Origin: Mycobacterium sp. 1423905.2
GTDB lineage: Bacteria > Actinomycetota > Actinomycetes > Mycobacteriales > Mycobacteriaceae
Direction of reading: 5' to 3'
NCBI RefSeq assembly: GCF_001673155.1
Contig: NZ_LZLE01000311.1
Span: 1 to 37,432 of the forward strand
DNA length: 37,432 bases
The first letter of the stretch is position 1; the number at the start of each line of letters is the position of its first letter. This document shows, piece after piece, positions 29,753 to 37,369 of the stretch. The notes under the pieces are model-generated. The model had not been told where the DNA came from. It was given only the letters and a program-made list of their open reading frames with translations, and made no database searches. The translations under genes and the position numbers were made by a program.

Positions 29753-30814
29753 ATGGAGTTTGTGGACGAGCGACCTGCCGAGCACGGGCGGATGACGACG
29801 CGCAAGCGCCGTCACATCGACGTGTGCCTTGCCGAGCAGGTCAACTATGTCGGGCTCAGCACGGGACTGGACCGCTATGCATTGCCCTACAACGCGTTGA
29901 CGCAGACCAACCTCGACGACATCGACTTGTCCACCTCCTTCCTGGGTGGCCGATTACAGGTGCCGCTGCTCATCGGTGCGATGACCGGCGGAGCGGAATT
30001 GTCGGGCACCATCAACCGCAACCTGGCCGCGGCCGCCCAACAGCTGGGTCTCGGGATGATGCTCGGCTCCCAGCGCATCATGTTGGACAGCGCATTGGGT
30101 GAGCAAGCCGCCGCCAGTTTCACCGTCCGCGAGGTTGCGCCGGACGTGTTGCTGTTCGGCAACATCGGCCTGTCCCAAGTGACGAAGGCCGCAGTCGACG
30201 ACGTGGCCAAGGCGTTGGACCGAATCGGCGCCGATGTTCTTGCAGTGCATACTAATCCGCTGCAAGAAGCGATGCAGCACGACGGTGACACCGACTTCTC
30301 CGGGTCGATCGACCGGCTGCGCGAGGTGGCCGACGCGTTGGATTACCCGATCCTGCTGAAGGAGGTTGGGCACGGCATCGGGGCCGCGGCAGTCGCCGCC
30401 CTGACCGCCCACGGCGCCGAATTACCCGTTGCCGCAATCGACGTCGCAGGTGCGGGTGGCACCTCATGGTCACGTGTCGAACAGTTCGTCCGGTACGGGG
30501 AGCTGCGTTACCCCGACCTGGCCGACTGGGGTATTCCCACGGCGCAGGCCATCACCGAGGTGCGTGCGGCGCTGCCCGAGCTGCCGTTGGTTGCCTCTGG
30601 CGGAATTCGTACCGGGATGGACGCTGCCAAGGCGCTGGCCCTGGGTGCTGATGTCGTGGCGGTGGCCCGACCGCTGCTGGCGGCGGCGATCGAATCCGTT
30701 GGGGCAGTGCTGGACTGGCTTGAGCCGTTCGTCGAGGAACTGCGGGTGTGTCTGCATGGCTGCGGCGCCACGGATCTGCGCGCGTTACGCGACGTCCAGC
30801 TCATCCGCGTCTAG
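29753..30814 (+). CDS. idi2: Type 2 isopentenyl-diphosphate delta-isomerase (FMN-dependent)
   Basis: A 353-residue FMN/NADPH-dependent enzyme (Fni type) interconverting isopentenyl and dimethylallyl diphosphate, the entry to isoprenoids. Family motifs: [10 protein letters not shown] (18-26), GAMTGG (75-80), the metal and substrate motif HTNPLQE (166-172) followed by QHDGD, KEVGHG (203-208), AGAGGTSW for phosphate binding, and the C-terminal FMN loop SGGIRTGMD. It opens the plus-strand pair with the glycosyltransferase and is divergent from mmpL. The start ATG 29753 is used; ATG 29792 (MTTRKRR) fits the family nearly as well and has no clearer ribosome site. Its place in the island implies precursor supply for carotenoids. 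Confidence 0.96.
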   Translation: MEFVDERPAEHGRMTTRKRRHIDVCLAEQVNYVGLSTGLDRYALPYNALTQTNLDDIDLSTSFLGGRLQVPLLIGAMTGGAELSGTINRNLAAAAQQLGLGMMLGSQRIMLDSALGEQAAASFTVREVAPDVLLFGNIGLSQVTKAAVDDVAKALDRIGADVLAVHTNPLQEAMQHDGDTDFSGSIDRLREVADALDYPILLKEVGHGIGAAAVAALTAHGAELPVAAIDVAGAGGTSWSRVEQFVRYGELRYPDLADWGIPTAQAITEVRAALPELPLVASGGIRTGMDAAKALALGADVVAVARPLLAAAIESVGAVLDWLEPFVEELRVCLHGCGATDLRALRDVQLIRV

Positions 30815-30825
30815 GTGGTCACGAC

Positions 30826-32076
30826 GTGGCTGTGATACTTGCTTATGGTTCGCCCGCGCTCGGGCATCTGCTTCCCCTTGCGGCGTTGCTGCGTGAGCTC
30901 GCCCAGCGCGGCCACGAGGTGCACTTTCGCACCATGTCGGACGGGGTCGCGGCAATGCGCTCGGCCGGTCTGCATGCCGAGCCGGTGGACCCGCGGATCG
31001 AAGCTATCTTCGGAAACGACTGGACAGCGCGAAACGCGCTGGGAGTGTTGAAATTATCGATCGACGTGCTGTGCCGGCGAGCGGCGCTGGAAGTGGACGA
31101 CCTGCGGCGGGCGATGGCCGCGGTCACCCCCGATGTGGTCATCGTGGACGCGAACTGCTGGGGCGCCATGTCGGTGGCCGATGCGGAAGGTGTGCCGTGG
31201 TTGGTGTTTTCGCCGTTTACGCCCTACCTGCGTTCCCGGGGAGTTCCGCCGTTCGGGCCGGGGCTGCGGCCGCTGCCCGGTGTCGTCGGTGATATCCGGG
31301 ACGCGTCGATGCGGCCGTTCGTGTGGCATCTGTTCGACCGGCCGGTGTTGCCACGCGTCAACGCGATCCGGGGTGAGCTGGGGGTGTCGCCGGTGGCATC
31401 GGTGGATGAGTTCATGCGGCGCGCCCCGCTGCTGCTGGCGGCCGGCGGTGAGCCGTTCGAGTACCCGCACCCCGGCTGGGGAGATCTGGTGCACCACATC
31501 GGCGCATGCGTATTCGAGCCCGCACCGGTCAGCACGCCGGATTGGGTGACGGCCATCGATCGTCCCGTGGTGCTGGTCAACACCTCGTCCATCCGCCAGT
31601 TCGATGCGGCGCTGGGGCACACCGCATTGGTGGCGCTGGCCGATGAACCCGTTCACGTGGTGGCGACCTTTCCGGCCGGGGTGCCGAATGGCTTGCCCAA
31701 GACACCGAACGCGACGGTGCGCCAATTCGCCCCACATGCTTCGATACTCGAGCGCGCCGCGTGCGCCATCACGCATGGCGGGATGGGAACCACCCTCAAA
31801 GCCCTAGATCGCGGCGTACCCGTCTGCGTCGTACCGTTCGCGCGCGACCAGGCCGAAGTGGCCCGACGCGTGCAGGTGGCGAGGTGCGGCACCCGGCTGG
31901 CGCCCAAGCGACTGACCGCCCAACGGCTTCGCGCCCGGGTGCGCCAAGCGGTCACCATGAAAGACGGTGCCCGGAAAGTGGCCGCAGGTCTGGCCGCAAC
32001 CGGTGGGGTGGCACGCGGAGCGGATCTGATCGAGCAGCGATTGCTCGGCTGTGCAGCCCAGCCGCAGGTGCGGTAG
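30826..32076 (+). CDS. GT1/MGT-family glycosyltransferase (possible carotenoid glycosyltransferase)
   Basis: A 416-residue GT-B enzyme. The N-terminal acceptor domain opens AVILAYGSPALGHLLPL. The C-terminal donor domain has FAPHASILERAACAITHGGMGTTLKAL, with the HGGMGT nucleotide-sugar motif at 317-322, then GVPVCVVPFARDQAEVA. It belongs with the macrolide and zeaxanthin (CrtX-like) glycosyltransferases rather than the rhamnosyltransferases of glycopeptidolipids. GTG 30826 starts eleven bases after idi2, so the two are co-transcribed. In a carotenoid island, the natural guess is transfer of a sugar to a hydroxylated carotenoid. The acceptor is not shown by sequence. Confidence 0.88.
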   Translation: MAVILAYGSPALGHLLPLAALLRELAQRGHEVHFRTMSDGVAAMRSAGLHAEPVDPRIEAIFGNDWTARNALGVLKLSIDVLCRRAALEVDDLRRAMAAVTPDVVIVDANCWGAMSVADAEGVPWLVFSPFTPYLRSRGVPPFGPGLRPLPGVVGDIRDASMRPFVWHLFDRPVLPRVNAIRGELGVSPVASVDEFMRRAPLLLAAGGEPFEYPHPGWGDLVHHIGACVFEPAPVSTPDWVTAIDRPVVLVNTSSIRQFDAALGHTALVALADEPVHVVATFPAGVPNGLPKTPNATVRQFAPHASILERAACAITHGGMGTTLKALDRGVPVCVVPFARDQAEVARRVQVARCGTRLAPKRLTAQRLRARVRQAVTMKDGARKVAAGLAATGGVARGADLIEQRLLGCAAQPQVR

Positions 32077-32083
32077 GCCGGGA

Positions 32084-32638
32084 TCAGCGGCTGGCGCGGC
32101 GCCGGCCCGAGGCCGGGTCCCGCTGTGCGGCTGGCGGTTTGGCTTGTTCGGCGGCGAGTTTGGCTTCAAATGTCGCCATCGCGCTGATCATGGCGGCGAA
32201 AACGCGGTGCGCGGCAACCAGGTCGCGGTCGGGCAGGTCGGCCATGGCCGAGCGGACTTCGGTGCCCAGCGGCGTGAAGAAGGCCCGCGCCAACGCCATG
32301 CCGGGTTGCTCGTAGCGCAGCAACGACTTCCGTCGATCCACGGGATCGGGCTCGCGCCGGATGTGGCCGGCTTCGATCATTCGATCCACCAGGTAGGTGA
32401 TGGCCGCGGGGGAGACGTCCATCCGCTGGCGCAACTGCGCCATGGTCAACGGCTGTCCGGCCGTTTCGGCGACCATGATGTGCAGTAACGCGTGGAAGTC
32501 GCTGCCGGTCACGTCGTGGCGGCGCGCGAAATGCCGACCGATTCGGTCAGATTGCGCGGTAAGAGCTCGCAGGTCGGCCGACATCAGCTGTTCGAGTTCG
32601 GCGCGGTCCAGTCGCCGATCTGCTGTGCCTTTGCTCAC
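32084..32638 (-). CDS. MarR-family transcriptional regulator
   Basis: A 184-residue winged-helix regulator. The DNA-binding region TMAQLRQRMDVSPAAITYLV lies at about residues 65-84, followed by the wing DRMIEAGHIRREPDPVDRRKSLL, with the typical DxRxK core. The dimerisation helices flank this, and the tail is basic (GRRRASR). The start is GTG 32638. It converges on the glycosyltransferase with seven bases between stops. It is the only regulator in the visible part of the island, so it is the first candidate for control of mmpL/idi2. Upstream, TACGC and GCGTA (32662-32677) form a weak inverted repeat. Confidence 0.93.
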   Translation of the reverse strand: MSKGTADRRLDRAELEQLMSADLRALTAQSDRIGRHFARRHDVTGSDFHALLHIMVAETAGQPLTMAQLRQRMDVSPAAITYLVDRMIEAGHIRREPDPVDRRKSLLRYEQPGMALARAFFTPLGTEVRSAMADLPDRDLVAAHRVFAAMISAMATFEAKLAAEQAKPPAAQRDPASGRRRASR

Positions 32639-32731
32639 TTACCCGCATTCCTTTGTAGCGATACGCCGAACAGCGTAGCGGCCACCGCAAGTTCGGGCGA
32701 AGCGAACCGACCAGGCGTTGCTGTCTTGAGA

Positions 32732-33070
32732 CTACGCTGATGACTTTTGCGGGTCGTGTCCCCAGTTCATCAGCGAGTAGCGCCAAGCGCTGTCGGCGAT
32801 GTCGCCGTTGGGACGCTGCGCCAGGTGCCGCTTGGCATAGCCGACGACCTTGCGCATGTTGGCGTAGTCGTCGGAGGTCAAGTCGGCTCGCTTGGCGTGC
32901 AGGATGTCGACGATGCGGCGCCCGCTGGCGTGACCCGTCGACTCGTTGCCGCCCTGCTTTTGTCCGACGCTTTTGGACTCGTCGGTGTCGAGCCATTTCT
33001 CCAGCTCGCGCGCGGTCATGTTGACCACCTCGCGGAATTCTTTCCAAGTACTCTCGTCGTCGTCAGCCAT
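32732..33070 (-). CDS. DUF3140 family protein
   Basis: A 112-residue soluble protein. It contains WKEFREVVNMTARELEKWL, then ESTGHASGRRIVDIL, DDYANMRKVVGYAKRHLAQRP and the C-terminal SLMNWGHDP, which are the conserved blocks of DUF3140, a family of unknown function common in actinobacteria and often found with stress genes. The start ATG 33070 has GAGGA upstream. It is the last gene of a three-gene minus-strand run, 19 bases after the DUF2945 gene. The combination suggests a stress or DNA-associated role, but none has been shown to my knowledge. Confidence 0.9.
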   Translation of the reverse strand: MADDDESTWKEFREVVNMTARELEKWLDTDESKSVGQKQGGNESTGHASGRRIVDILHAKRADLTSDDYANMRKVVGYAKRHLAQRPNGDIADSAWRYSLMNWGHDPQKSSA

Positions 33071-33089
33071 GGGAAGTCCTCGCGGTCAC

Positions 33090-33305
33090 TCAGTCGGTGG
33101 GGCGCAGCGCGCTCGGCTTGTGCACCGCGTCCTTGCCCGACTTGTCGCTGCGGACTTTGTACTGCGGTTCGTCTTTGGAAGCCTTGACCTTGCGTCCGGC
33201 GGCCTCGGTCTCCGAGGTGATCTTGCCCTCGACCTTGCCCTTGACCGTGTTGCCGTGGCTCTGCCACTCGACCTCGTCGCCCTTGTGGAATTCCTTGTCG
33301 GACAT
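33090..33305 (-). CDS. DUF2945 (hypervirulence-associated TUDOR-like) protein
   Basis: A 71-residue small basic protein starting MSDKEFHKGDEVEWQSHG, then VKGKVEGKI, and ending with KYKVRSDKSGKDAVHKPSAL-like sequence. The KGDxVxWxSHG, G-x-V and YxVxSDKSGKxAVHK blocks are those of DUF2945, a small SH3/TUDOR-like beta-barrel family. AAAGGAG lies seven bases before the ATG 33305, which fixes the start; the frame open to 33452 belongs to the overlapping upstream gene. Two bases separate it from the stop of the preceding gene, so they are co-transcribed. Molecular function unknown. Confidence 0.9.
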   Translation of the reverse strand: MSDKEFHKGDEVEWQSHGNTVKGKVEGKITSETEAAGRKVKASKDEPQYKVRSDKSGKDAVHKPSALRPTD

Positions 33306-33307
33306 GT

Positions 33308-33778
33308 TCACTCCTTTGTTGTGTCCTCGGGTGTGGCGGTGTGCGCCGCGTGGCGTGAGGTACGCCGACGTTGCTTCATCTCGGCTTCGAAAACGTGGCG
33401 GCGTCCGTCGGTGAGTTGGGTACGCACCTGCCGTTCGATCTCCCGGAAACACCGGTAGTAGCCGTCGTCATACTCTTCGACGACCTGAAAGGTCCACCGC
33501 CCCGGCAGGACGTTGCGGCCGATCAGTTCCCGGCAGATGACCTCGGCCAGTTCGTTGTGTCCACCCTCGGCGAGCGTGCTGACCGCCTCGTCGAGTTGCA
33601 GATCAGCCCGACCCATCAGCTGGTGGAACGCGTACAAATGGCCGCGGGCACGCTCAACGGTCTCCAGGGCCTCGGACACCTTGCCCGCCGCCTGCACCGC
33701 GGTGTCGTCGGCGCCCGCCGGACGCCGCGCTAGGGACTGGTCCCTGTCACCAAGGTTGTCACCCCGCTCAACGCTCAC
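33308..33778 (-). CDS. Conserved protein of unknown function, first gene of a stress-like trio
   Basis: About 156 residues from GTG 33778; an in-frame start at 33823 would add fifteen. There is no signal peptide or membrane segment. It is helical, with ERARGHLYAFHQLMGRADLQ, EVICRELIGRNVLPGRWTFQ, VEEYDDGYYRCFREIERQ and RRHVFEAEMKQRRR. I recognise these blocks as conserved among actinobacterial hypothetical proteins but cannot give a domain name. Its stop is two bases from the DUF2945 start. Function unknown. Confidence 0.82.
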   Translation of the reverse strand: MSVERGDNLGDRDQSLARRPAGADDTAVQAAGKVSEALETVERARGHLYAFHQLMGRADLQLDEAVSTLAEGGHNELAEVICRELIGRNVLPGRWTFQVVEEYDDGYYRCFREIERQVRTQLTDGRRHVFEAEMKQRRRTSRHAAHTATPEDTTKE

Positions 33779-33901
33779 TGTGGTCGGGTTCCCCGCCACG
33801 GGCCGTCGAACCCTGCACACCACCTATTTGTTCAGTTTCTTAATGTTTATGGGCACACCGTCGACGTTTTGCGCCTCCGGTCCCCGGGTACATGCGTCGC
33901 T

Positions 33902-34153
33902 GTGACGGTGAAAGAGGCGTCCCGGCGCGTGGTGCGTGGCGAGCAGAAGCTGTTGCGCCTGCAACGGCGGTTGTGGCTGGCGCAACTGGCCCTGTATCCG
34001 ACCGCGGTGCTGGGTGCCGTCGGTGCGCTGGTGGTGGCGTGGCGGTTGTGGCAACGCAAGTCCGCCGCGCGGCATCTCCAGGCGACCCAGCCCTATGCGG
34101 CGGCACCGAGCGCTTCGCCCGCGGCCGATCAGGTGGCGGAGCGCACCACGTAG
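33902..34153 (+). CDS. Small single-pass membrane protein (hypothetical)
   Basis: An 83-residue open frame from GTG 33902. It has a basic N-terminal half (KEASRRVVRGEQKLLRLQRRL), one hydrophobic segment (LALYPTAVLGAVGALVVAW, about residues 29-47), a short basic patch (RLWQRKSAAR) and an Ala/Pro-rich tail. That layout suggests a membrane anchor with a cytoplasmic basic end. Its last 25 bases overlap the 3' end of the Rieske gene on the other strand. There is no strong ribosome site and no family I recognise; it may be real or a chance frame. Confidence 0.45.
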   Translation: MTVKEASRRVVRGEQKLLRLQRRLWLAQLALYPTAVLGAVGALVVAWRLWQRKSAARHLQATQPYAAAPSASPAADQVAERTT

Positions 34154-35136
34154 CGACGCTCCGCGTACGCAATGTCGTCGCGCCACAACCGGGTCGCGGC
34201 GTAGCGCATCAACGGTGAGATAGCCGGTGCGACTCGCAAGGCCTTCTTGAAGCCCGGGCGGTCCGAATGCGCGATCACGGCTTCCAACACCGCGGTGCGT
34301 GGCCGCCCGTCGGGCCCCAAACCCATTGGGGTCGCGTGGGTTTCTACGACGCTGCCGCTTCCCTCACCTTCCACGATGCGCATAACGATGGTGCGTGCGG
34401 TCGGACAGGTGAACTCGGCGATCACTGGCACACCGACCCGGCCGAGTCGGAAGGTCACCGCGACCAAAAATTGGTCGGACTCTTCGGTCGGCGTGGTGAG
34501 CACGTCGAGTCTGGTGAACGAATAGGGATGGAACCAGGCCCCATGCCAGGGATCGAGCCGGTTGGCGATGATGTCCGACGGTTCACACACGCCGACCAAC
34601 CGGGTGACGGCGGCGACCGTGTCGCCGTTAGGCCGCATCGGGATCACCGGCTCGGCCAACGGCTCCTCGCCGCCCACCCGGTCCAGCCGCACCCACACCA
34701 GAGTGCCGTCGTCGTAACTGGGCAGCGGTTTCCAGCCGAACTCACGCGTCGTTCCGTCGAGCGCGAGCCCGTGCCACCGGCACACCAGCGCGCCGCACTC
34801 GATGACACCGGTGGCCAGATCCGCGCCCAGATGCGGGCAACTGCGCGGACCGACGCGTAGCCGGCGCTCTTGATCGCGCCACGCGACGATTTCCGCGCCG
34901 GCCACACGGGTCCCGAACGGCCGGTTGCAGCGCACCTCCCGACTCGCGGCGAAGGCATACCAGTTCCCGGTGGGCCGGCGCTGCGCCCGTTCCAGCGCGG
35001 CGTTGATGATGGCGGGTTGTGCTTCCCGGTACGTCGGGCGCTGCTCGGCCCAGGCGATGTGCGGAAGAGACTGAATGGGCCAGTCTTTGGGCCAATTAGT
35101 GGGCCGTAACTGGCGCAGCTGGTCGCGGATACTCAT
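34129..35136 (-). CDS. Rieske-type oxygenase with DUF5914-like C-terminal domain, in crt operon
   Basis: A 335-residue protein. The Rieske [2Fe-2S] motif is C100-P-H102 in SCPHLGADL and C119-R-W-H122 in CRWHGL. A mononuclear-iron site typical of Rieske oxygenases follows: D195-P-W-H198-x4-H203 (D-x2-H-x4-H). The protein is therefore likely to hydroxylate or otherwise oxidise its substrate, given a ferredoxin and reductase from elsewhere. The C-terminal half is of the type annotated DUF5914, seen with carotenoid genes in actinobacteria. Its ATG overlaps the crtU stop by one base (TGATG), so the two are made together. The substrate is probably the crtU product or its precursor; this is inference. 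Confidence 0.88.
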   Translation of the reverse strand: MSIRDQLRQLRPTNWPKDWPIQSLPHIAWAEQRPTYREAQPAIINAALERAQRRPTGNWYAFAASREVRCNRPFGTRVAGAEIVAWRDQERRLRVGPRSCPHLGADLATGVIECGALVCRWHGLALDGTTREFGWKPLPSYDDGTLVWVRLDRVGGEEPLAEPVIPMRPNGDTVAAVTRLVGVCEPSDIIANRLDPWHGAWFHPYSFTRLDVLTTPTEESDQFLVAVTFRLGRVGVPVIAEFTCPTARTIVMRIVEGEGSGSVVETHATPMGLGPDGRPRTAVLEAVIAHSDRPGFKKALRVAPAISPLMRYAATRLWRDDIAYAERRYVVRSAT

Positions 35137-36653
35137 CAGGCAGTGGTTCTTTCACGATTGGCGAGCCAGCGCAGCGGTCGCGACCGGCCCCGCGTCGGTA
35201 CGGTGTGCAGCGGATGCCCGGCCAGGCCCCACCGAGTCAGCAGGCGGTTGGCCGCCGCCCAGCCGGTGGTGGCGGCACGTTCCATGAGCGCGACGGGCAG
35301 GTCGATGCGGATGGCGTCCCCGGCCAGCACCAGACCCGCGTGTGGCGTGGCCAATGCGGGCCGGTCGAAGTAGGTTCCGGGCGCAAACAACGGGCAATCG
35401 CGGCGCTCCAAGACACGTTCACAAATAATCTGTGCGGCAATGGTTTCCGGGTAGATCCTATGCAACTGCCCTAGGGCGGCGGCACTGGATGGCGCCGACT
35501 GAAGCGCGTAGGAGTGCAACTCGACCACCGAGCCGCCGTGGGCGCGGGCCCAGCCGGCCGCTTCGTGCTCGTAGCGGTCGAGCACGCTGATGTTGTCCAG
35601 GGGTTCATGTCCGGAGGTGCCGAGGAATGGTGGCCGCCCAGGCGCGACGGGTCGGTCGAGCCACAACCGGTGCACGGCGAACGGTGGCGCGGTGCGCATC
35701 CGGGCGATTTGGGCCCGCCACTGATCACCGGCCAGGTCGGCCGACGCCGCGACGATTTGTTGCAGGCCGCCCACATCGGTGGCCAGCACCACCGCGTCGG
35801 CTTCGCTCTGCTCGCCGGAATCGGTGTGCACGCTGAAGGTTTCAGAGTCCGAGTCGATGCGCAGTACTTCGACCCCCAACTGGAACCGCGCGCCGCGCTG
35901 CTCGAGGTAGCGTTGCAGCGGCCGCCACAACGCAGTGTCGTAATTGGCGTTCGGAACATCGAAGATGAGGCCCTCACTGGAGCCCAGGAAGTAGATGTGG
36001 AACATGGTGGCCAACTCGGCGGCGGACAACTGCGTTGGGTCGGCGAAGAAGCTGCGGGAGAACACCTCGAAGGCGAGATGGCGTGCTGCTTCGGGGAACC
36101 GGATGTTCTTGAGAAACGTCTCGGCGTCCACGTGATCGAGGCGCAAATAGGTGTCCGGCACCGACACCGCCGCCAACGGGGCGGCCGCGCGCGCGTCGAT
36201 ATGGGTGAAGTCGCGCAACCGAAACGTGGGGCTGCGCGCGGCGAACGCCACCGCGTTCCACGGTGGTGTCTGGGGCAAGCCCCGGAAGGTGTCGCGCCGG
36301 CCGGCGCCGTCGATGAGTGGGTAGTCGTCGACCGGTGTCAGCGCACGCAGTTGCGGGTCGAACCGCCGAAGCAGGGTACGCAGGTTGTAGTACTGCCGGA
36401 AGAAAGCGTGGAAGCCGCGATTCATCGCGAGGTCCACACCGTCGTGTCGCTCGGTCCAACCGCCTACTCGCCCGCCCAGGTAGGGCTCGCGTTCCAGGAC
36501 CTCGACGGCCACGCCGCGTTCGGCCAGCCCGGTGGCGGCGGTCAAGCCGGCGATGCCGCCGCCGATGACGATGGCCCGCGGACGCTTAGACAGTGCCTCG
36601 GCGTTCGGCAATCCGTCTGGCGCAGCGATCGTTTCACGACGGCGGTCGGTCAT
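35136..36653 (-). CDS. crtU: Beta-carotene desaturase/methyltransferase CrtU (aromatic carotenoid synthase)
   Basis: A 505-residue FAD-dependent protein of the carotenoid desaturase superfamily. The FAD motif GGGIAGL lies at 31-37, with EVLEREPYLGGRVGGW after it. The segment MNRGFHAFFRQYYNLRTLLRR (77-97) is characteristic of CrtU, which turns the beta-ionone rings of beta-carotene into aromatic phi rings, giving isorenieratene (leprotene). The C-terminal FAD segment is AGLVLAGDAIRIDLPVALME. ATG 36653 overlaps the methyltransferase stop (ATGA); the frame open to 37196 lies inside that gene. Generic carotenoid or squalene desaturase activity is the alternative, but the N-terminal motif favours CrtU. 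Confidence 0.9.
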   Translation of the reverse strand: MTDRRRETIAAPDGLPNAEALSKRPRAIVIGGGIAGLTAATGLAERGVAVEVLEREPYLGGRVGGWTERHDGVDLAMNRGFHAFFRQYYNLRTLLRRFDPQLRALTPVDDYPLIDGAGRRDTFRGLPQTPPWNAVAFAARSPTFRLRDFTHIDARAAAPLAAVSVPDTYLRLDHVDAETFLKNIRFPEAARHLAFEVFSRSFFADPTQLSAAELATMFHIYFLGSSEGLIFDVPNANYDTALWRPLQRYLEQRGARFQLGVEVLRIDSDSETFSVHTDSGEQSEADAVVLATDVGGLQQIVAASADLAGDQWRAQIARMRTAPPFAVHRLWLDRPVAPGRPPFLGTSGHEPLDNISVLDRYEHEAAGWARAHGGSVVELHSYALQSAPSSAAALGQLHRIYPETIAAQIICERVLERRDCPLFAPGTYFDRPALATPHAGLVLAGDAIRIDLPVALMERAATTGWAAANRLLTRWGLAGHPLHTVPTRGRSRPLRWLANRERTTA

Positions 36654-37369
36654 TGTGGCGCGTCCGCGAGGAAGGTGTGCACGATGTTGGCTTCCCAGCC
36701 GGGCACGGTTTCGCTGTGCACACCGGTGAACCCGGCGTCGGTGAGGCGTTGCCGGAACGCAGCCGCGCCATCGAAAGCCAGCACGCTGCGCCACAAGTAG
36801 CGGTAGAGCCCGGCGTCGCGGGTGCGCCACCAGCCCGCGGGGATGATGATGCCCCAGCACACGGCGTGCCAAATCCGGGTCGCCACAGCCGAATCGCGTA
36901 CCGAGTACTCGTGCACGGCCAATGTGCCACCGGGTCGGAGCAGGTTGCGGAACTCCCGCAACTGGGCGTCCGGGTCGGCCAGATTGCGCACCAGGTAGGC
37001 GGCCAGGATGGCATCGAACGGTCCGGTGATGCCGTGCTCGGCCAGATCTTCGATGGGGGTGTGAACGAACCGAACGGAGGGGGGCCAGTCTTTGGCTTGC
37101 GCTGCCTCCAGCATTCCTCGCGAGGCGTCGACCGCGACGATCTGCGCCTCGGGGGCGACGGCGAGCAGTGCGGCAGTCGATGCACCGGTGCCGCACCCGG
37201 CATCCAACAGCCGTAACCCCTTGCCGCGATCAGGGATTCGCATACGCCGGGCGGACAAGTGCAAGGCGCTGTGATAGCCGGGATTGGCGCCTACCAGCTG
37301 GTCGTAGGCGGGGGCCCCAGCGTCGAAGGCGCTGAACAGGTCGCCCGCGCCCGCTTCACCGACGCGCAC
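36650..37369 (-). CDS. crtT: SAM-dependent methyltransferase, CrtT-like, in crt operon
   Basis: A 239-residue class I methyltransferase. SAM motif I is LDAGCGTGAS (55-64), then IVAVDASRGMLEAA, and FDAILAAYLVRNLADPD as motif IV, as in the UbiE group. It sits between the lycopene cyclase and crtU, as crtT does beside crtU in Streptomyces carotenoid clusters, where its role is not firmly established. The start GTG 37369 overlaps the cyclase stop by 14 bases; the stop overlaps the crtU start. Methylation of a quinone by a UbiE-like enzyme is an alternative, but the operon favours a carotenoid link. Confidence 0.85.
   Translation of the reverse strand: MRVGEAGAGDLFSAFDAGAPAYDQLVGANPGYHSALHLSARRMRIPDRGKGLRLLDAGCGTGASTAALLAVAPEAQIVAVDASRGMLEAAQAKDWPPSVRFVHTPIEDLAEHGITGPFDAILAAYLVRNLADPDAQLREFRNLLRPGGTLAVHEYSVRDSAVATRIWHAVCWGIIIPAGWWRTRDAGLYRYLWRSVLAFDGAAAFRQRLTDAGFTGVHSETVPGWEANIVHTFLADAPQ

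Noticed and set aside
32662..32677. TACGC-6-GCGTA repeat upstream of marR as an operator
   Set aside because: Arms of only five bases in GC-rich DNA are too short to support a site on their own.
35514..36800. 428-residue plus-strand frame
   Set aside because: It is antisense to crtU, with low-complexity composition typical of a GC-rich shadow frame.
36654..37196. N-terminal extension of crtU
   Set aside because: It reads through the CrtT-like gene in another frame and has no carotenoid-desaturase similarity; the FAD domain begins correctly after ATG 36653.
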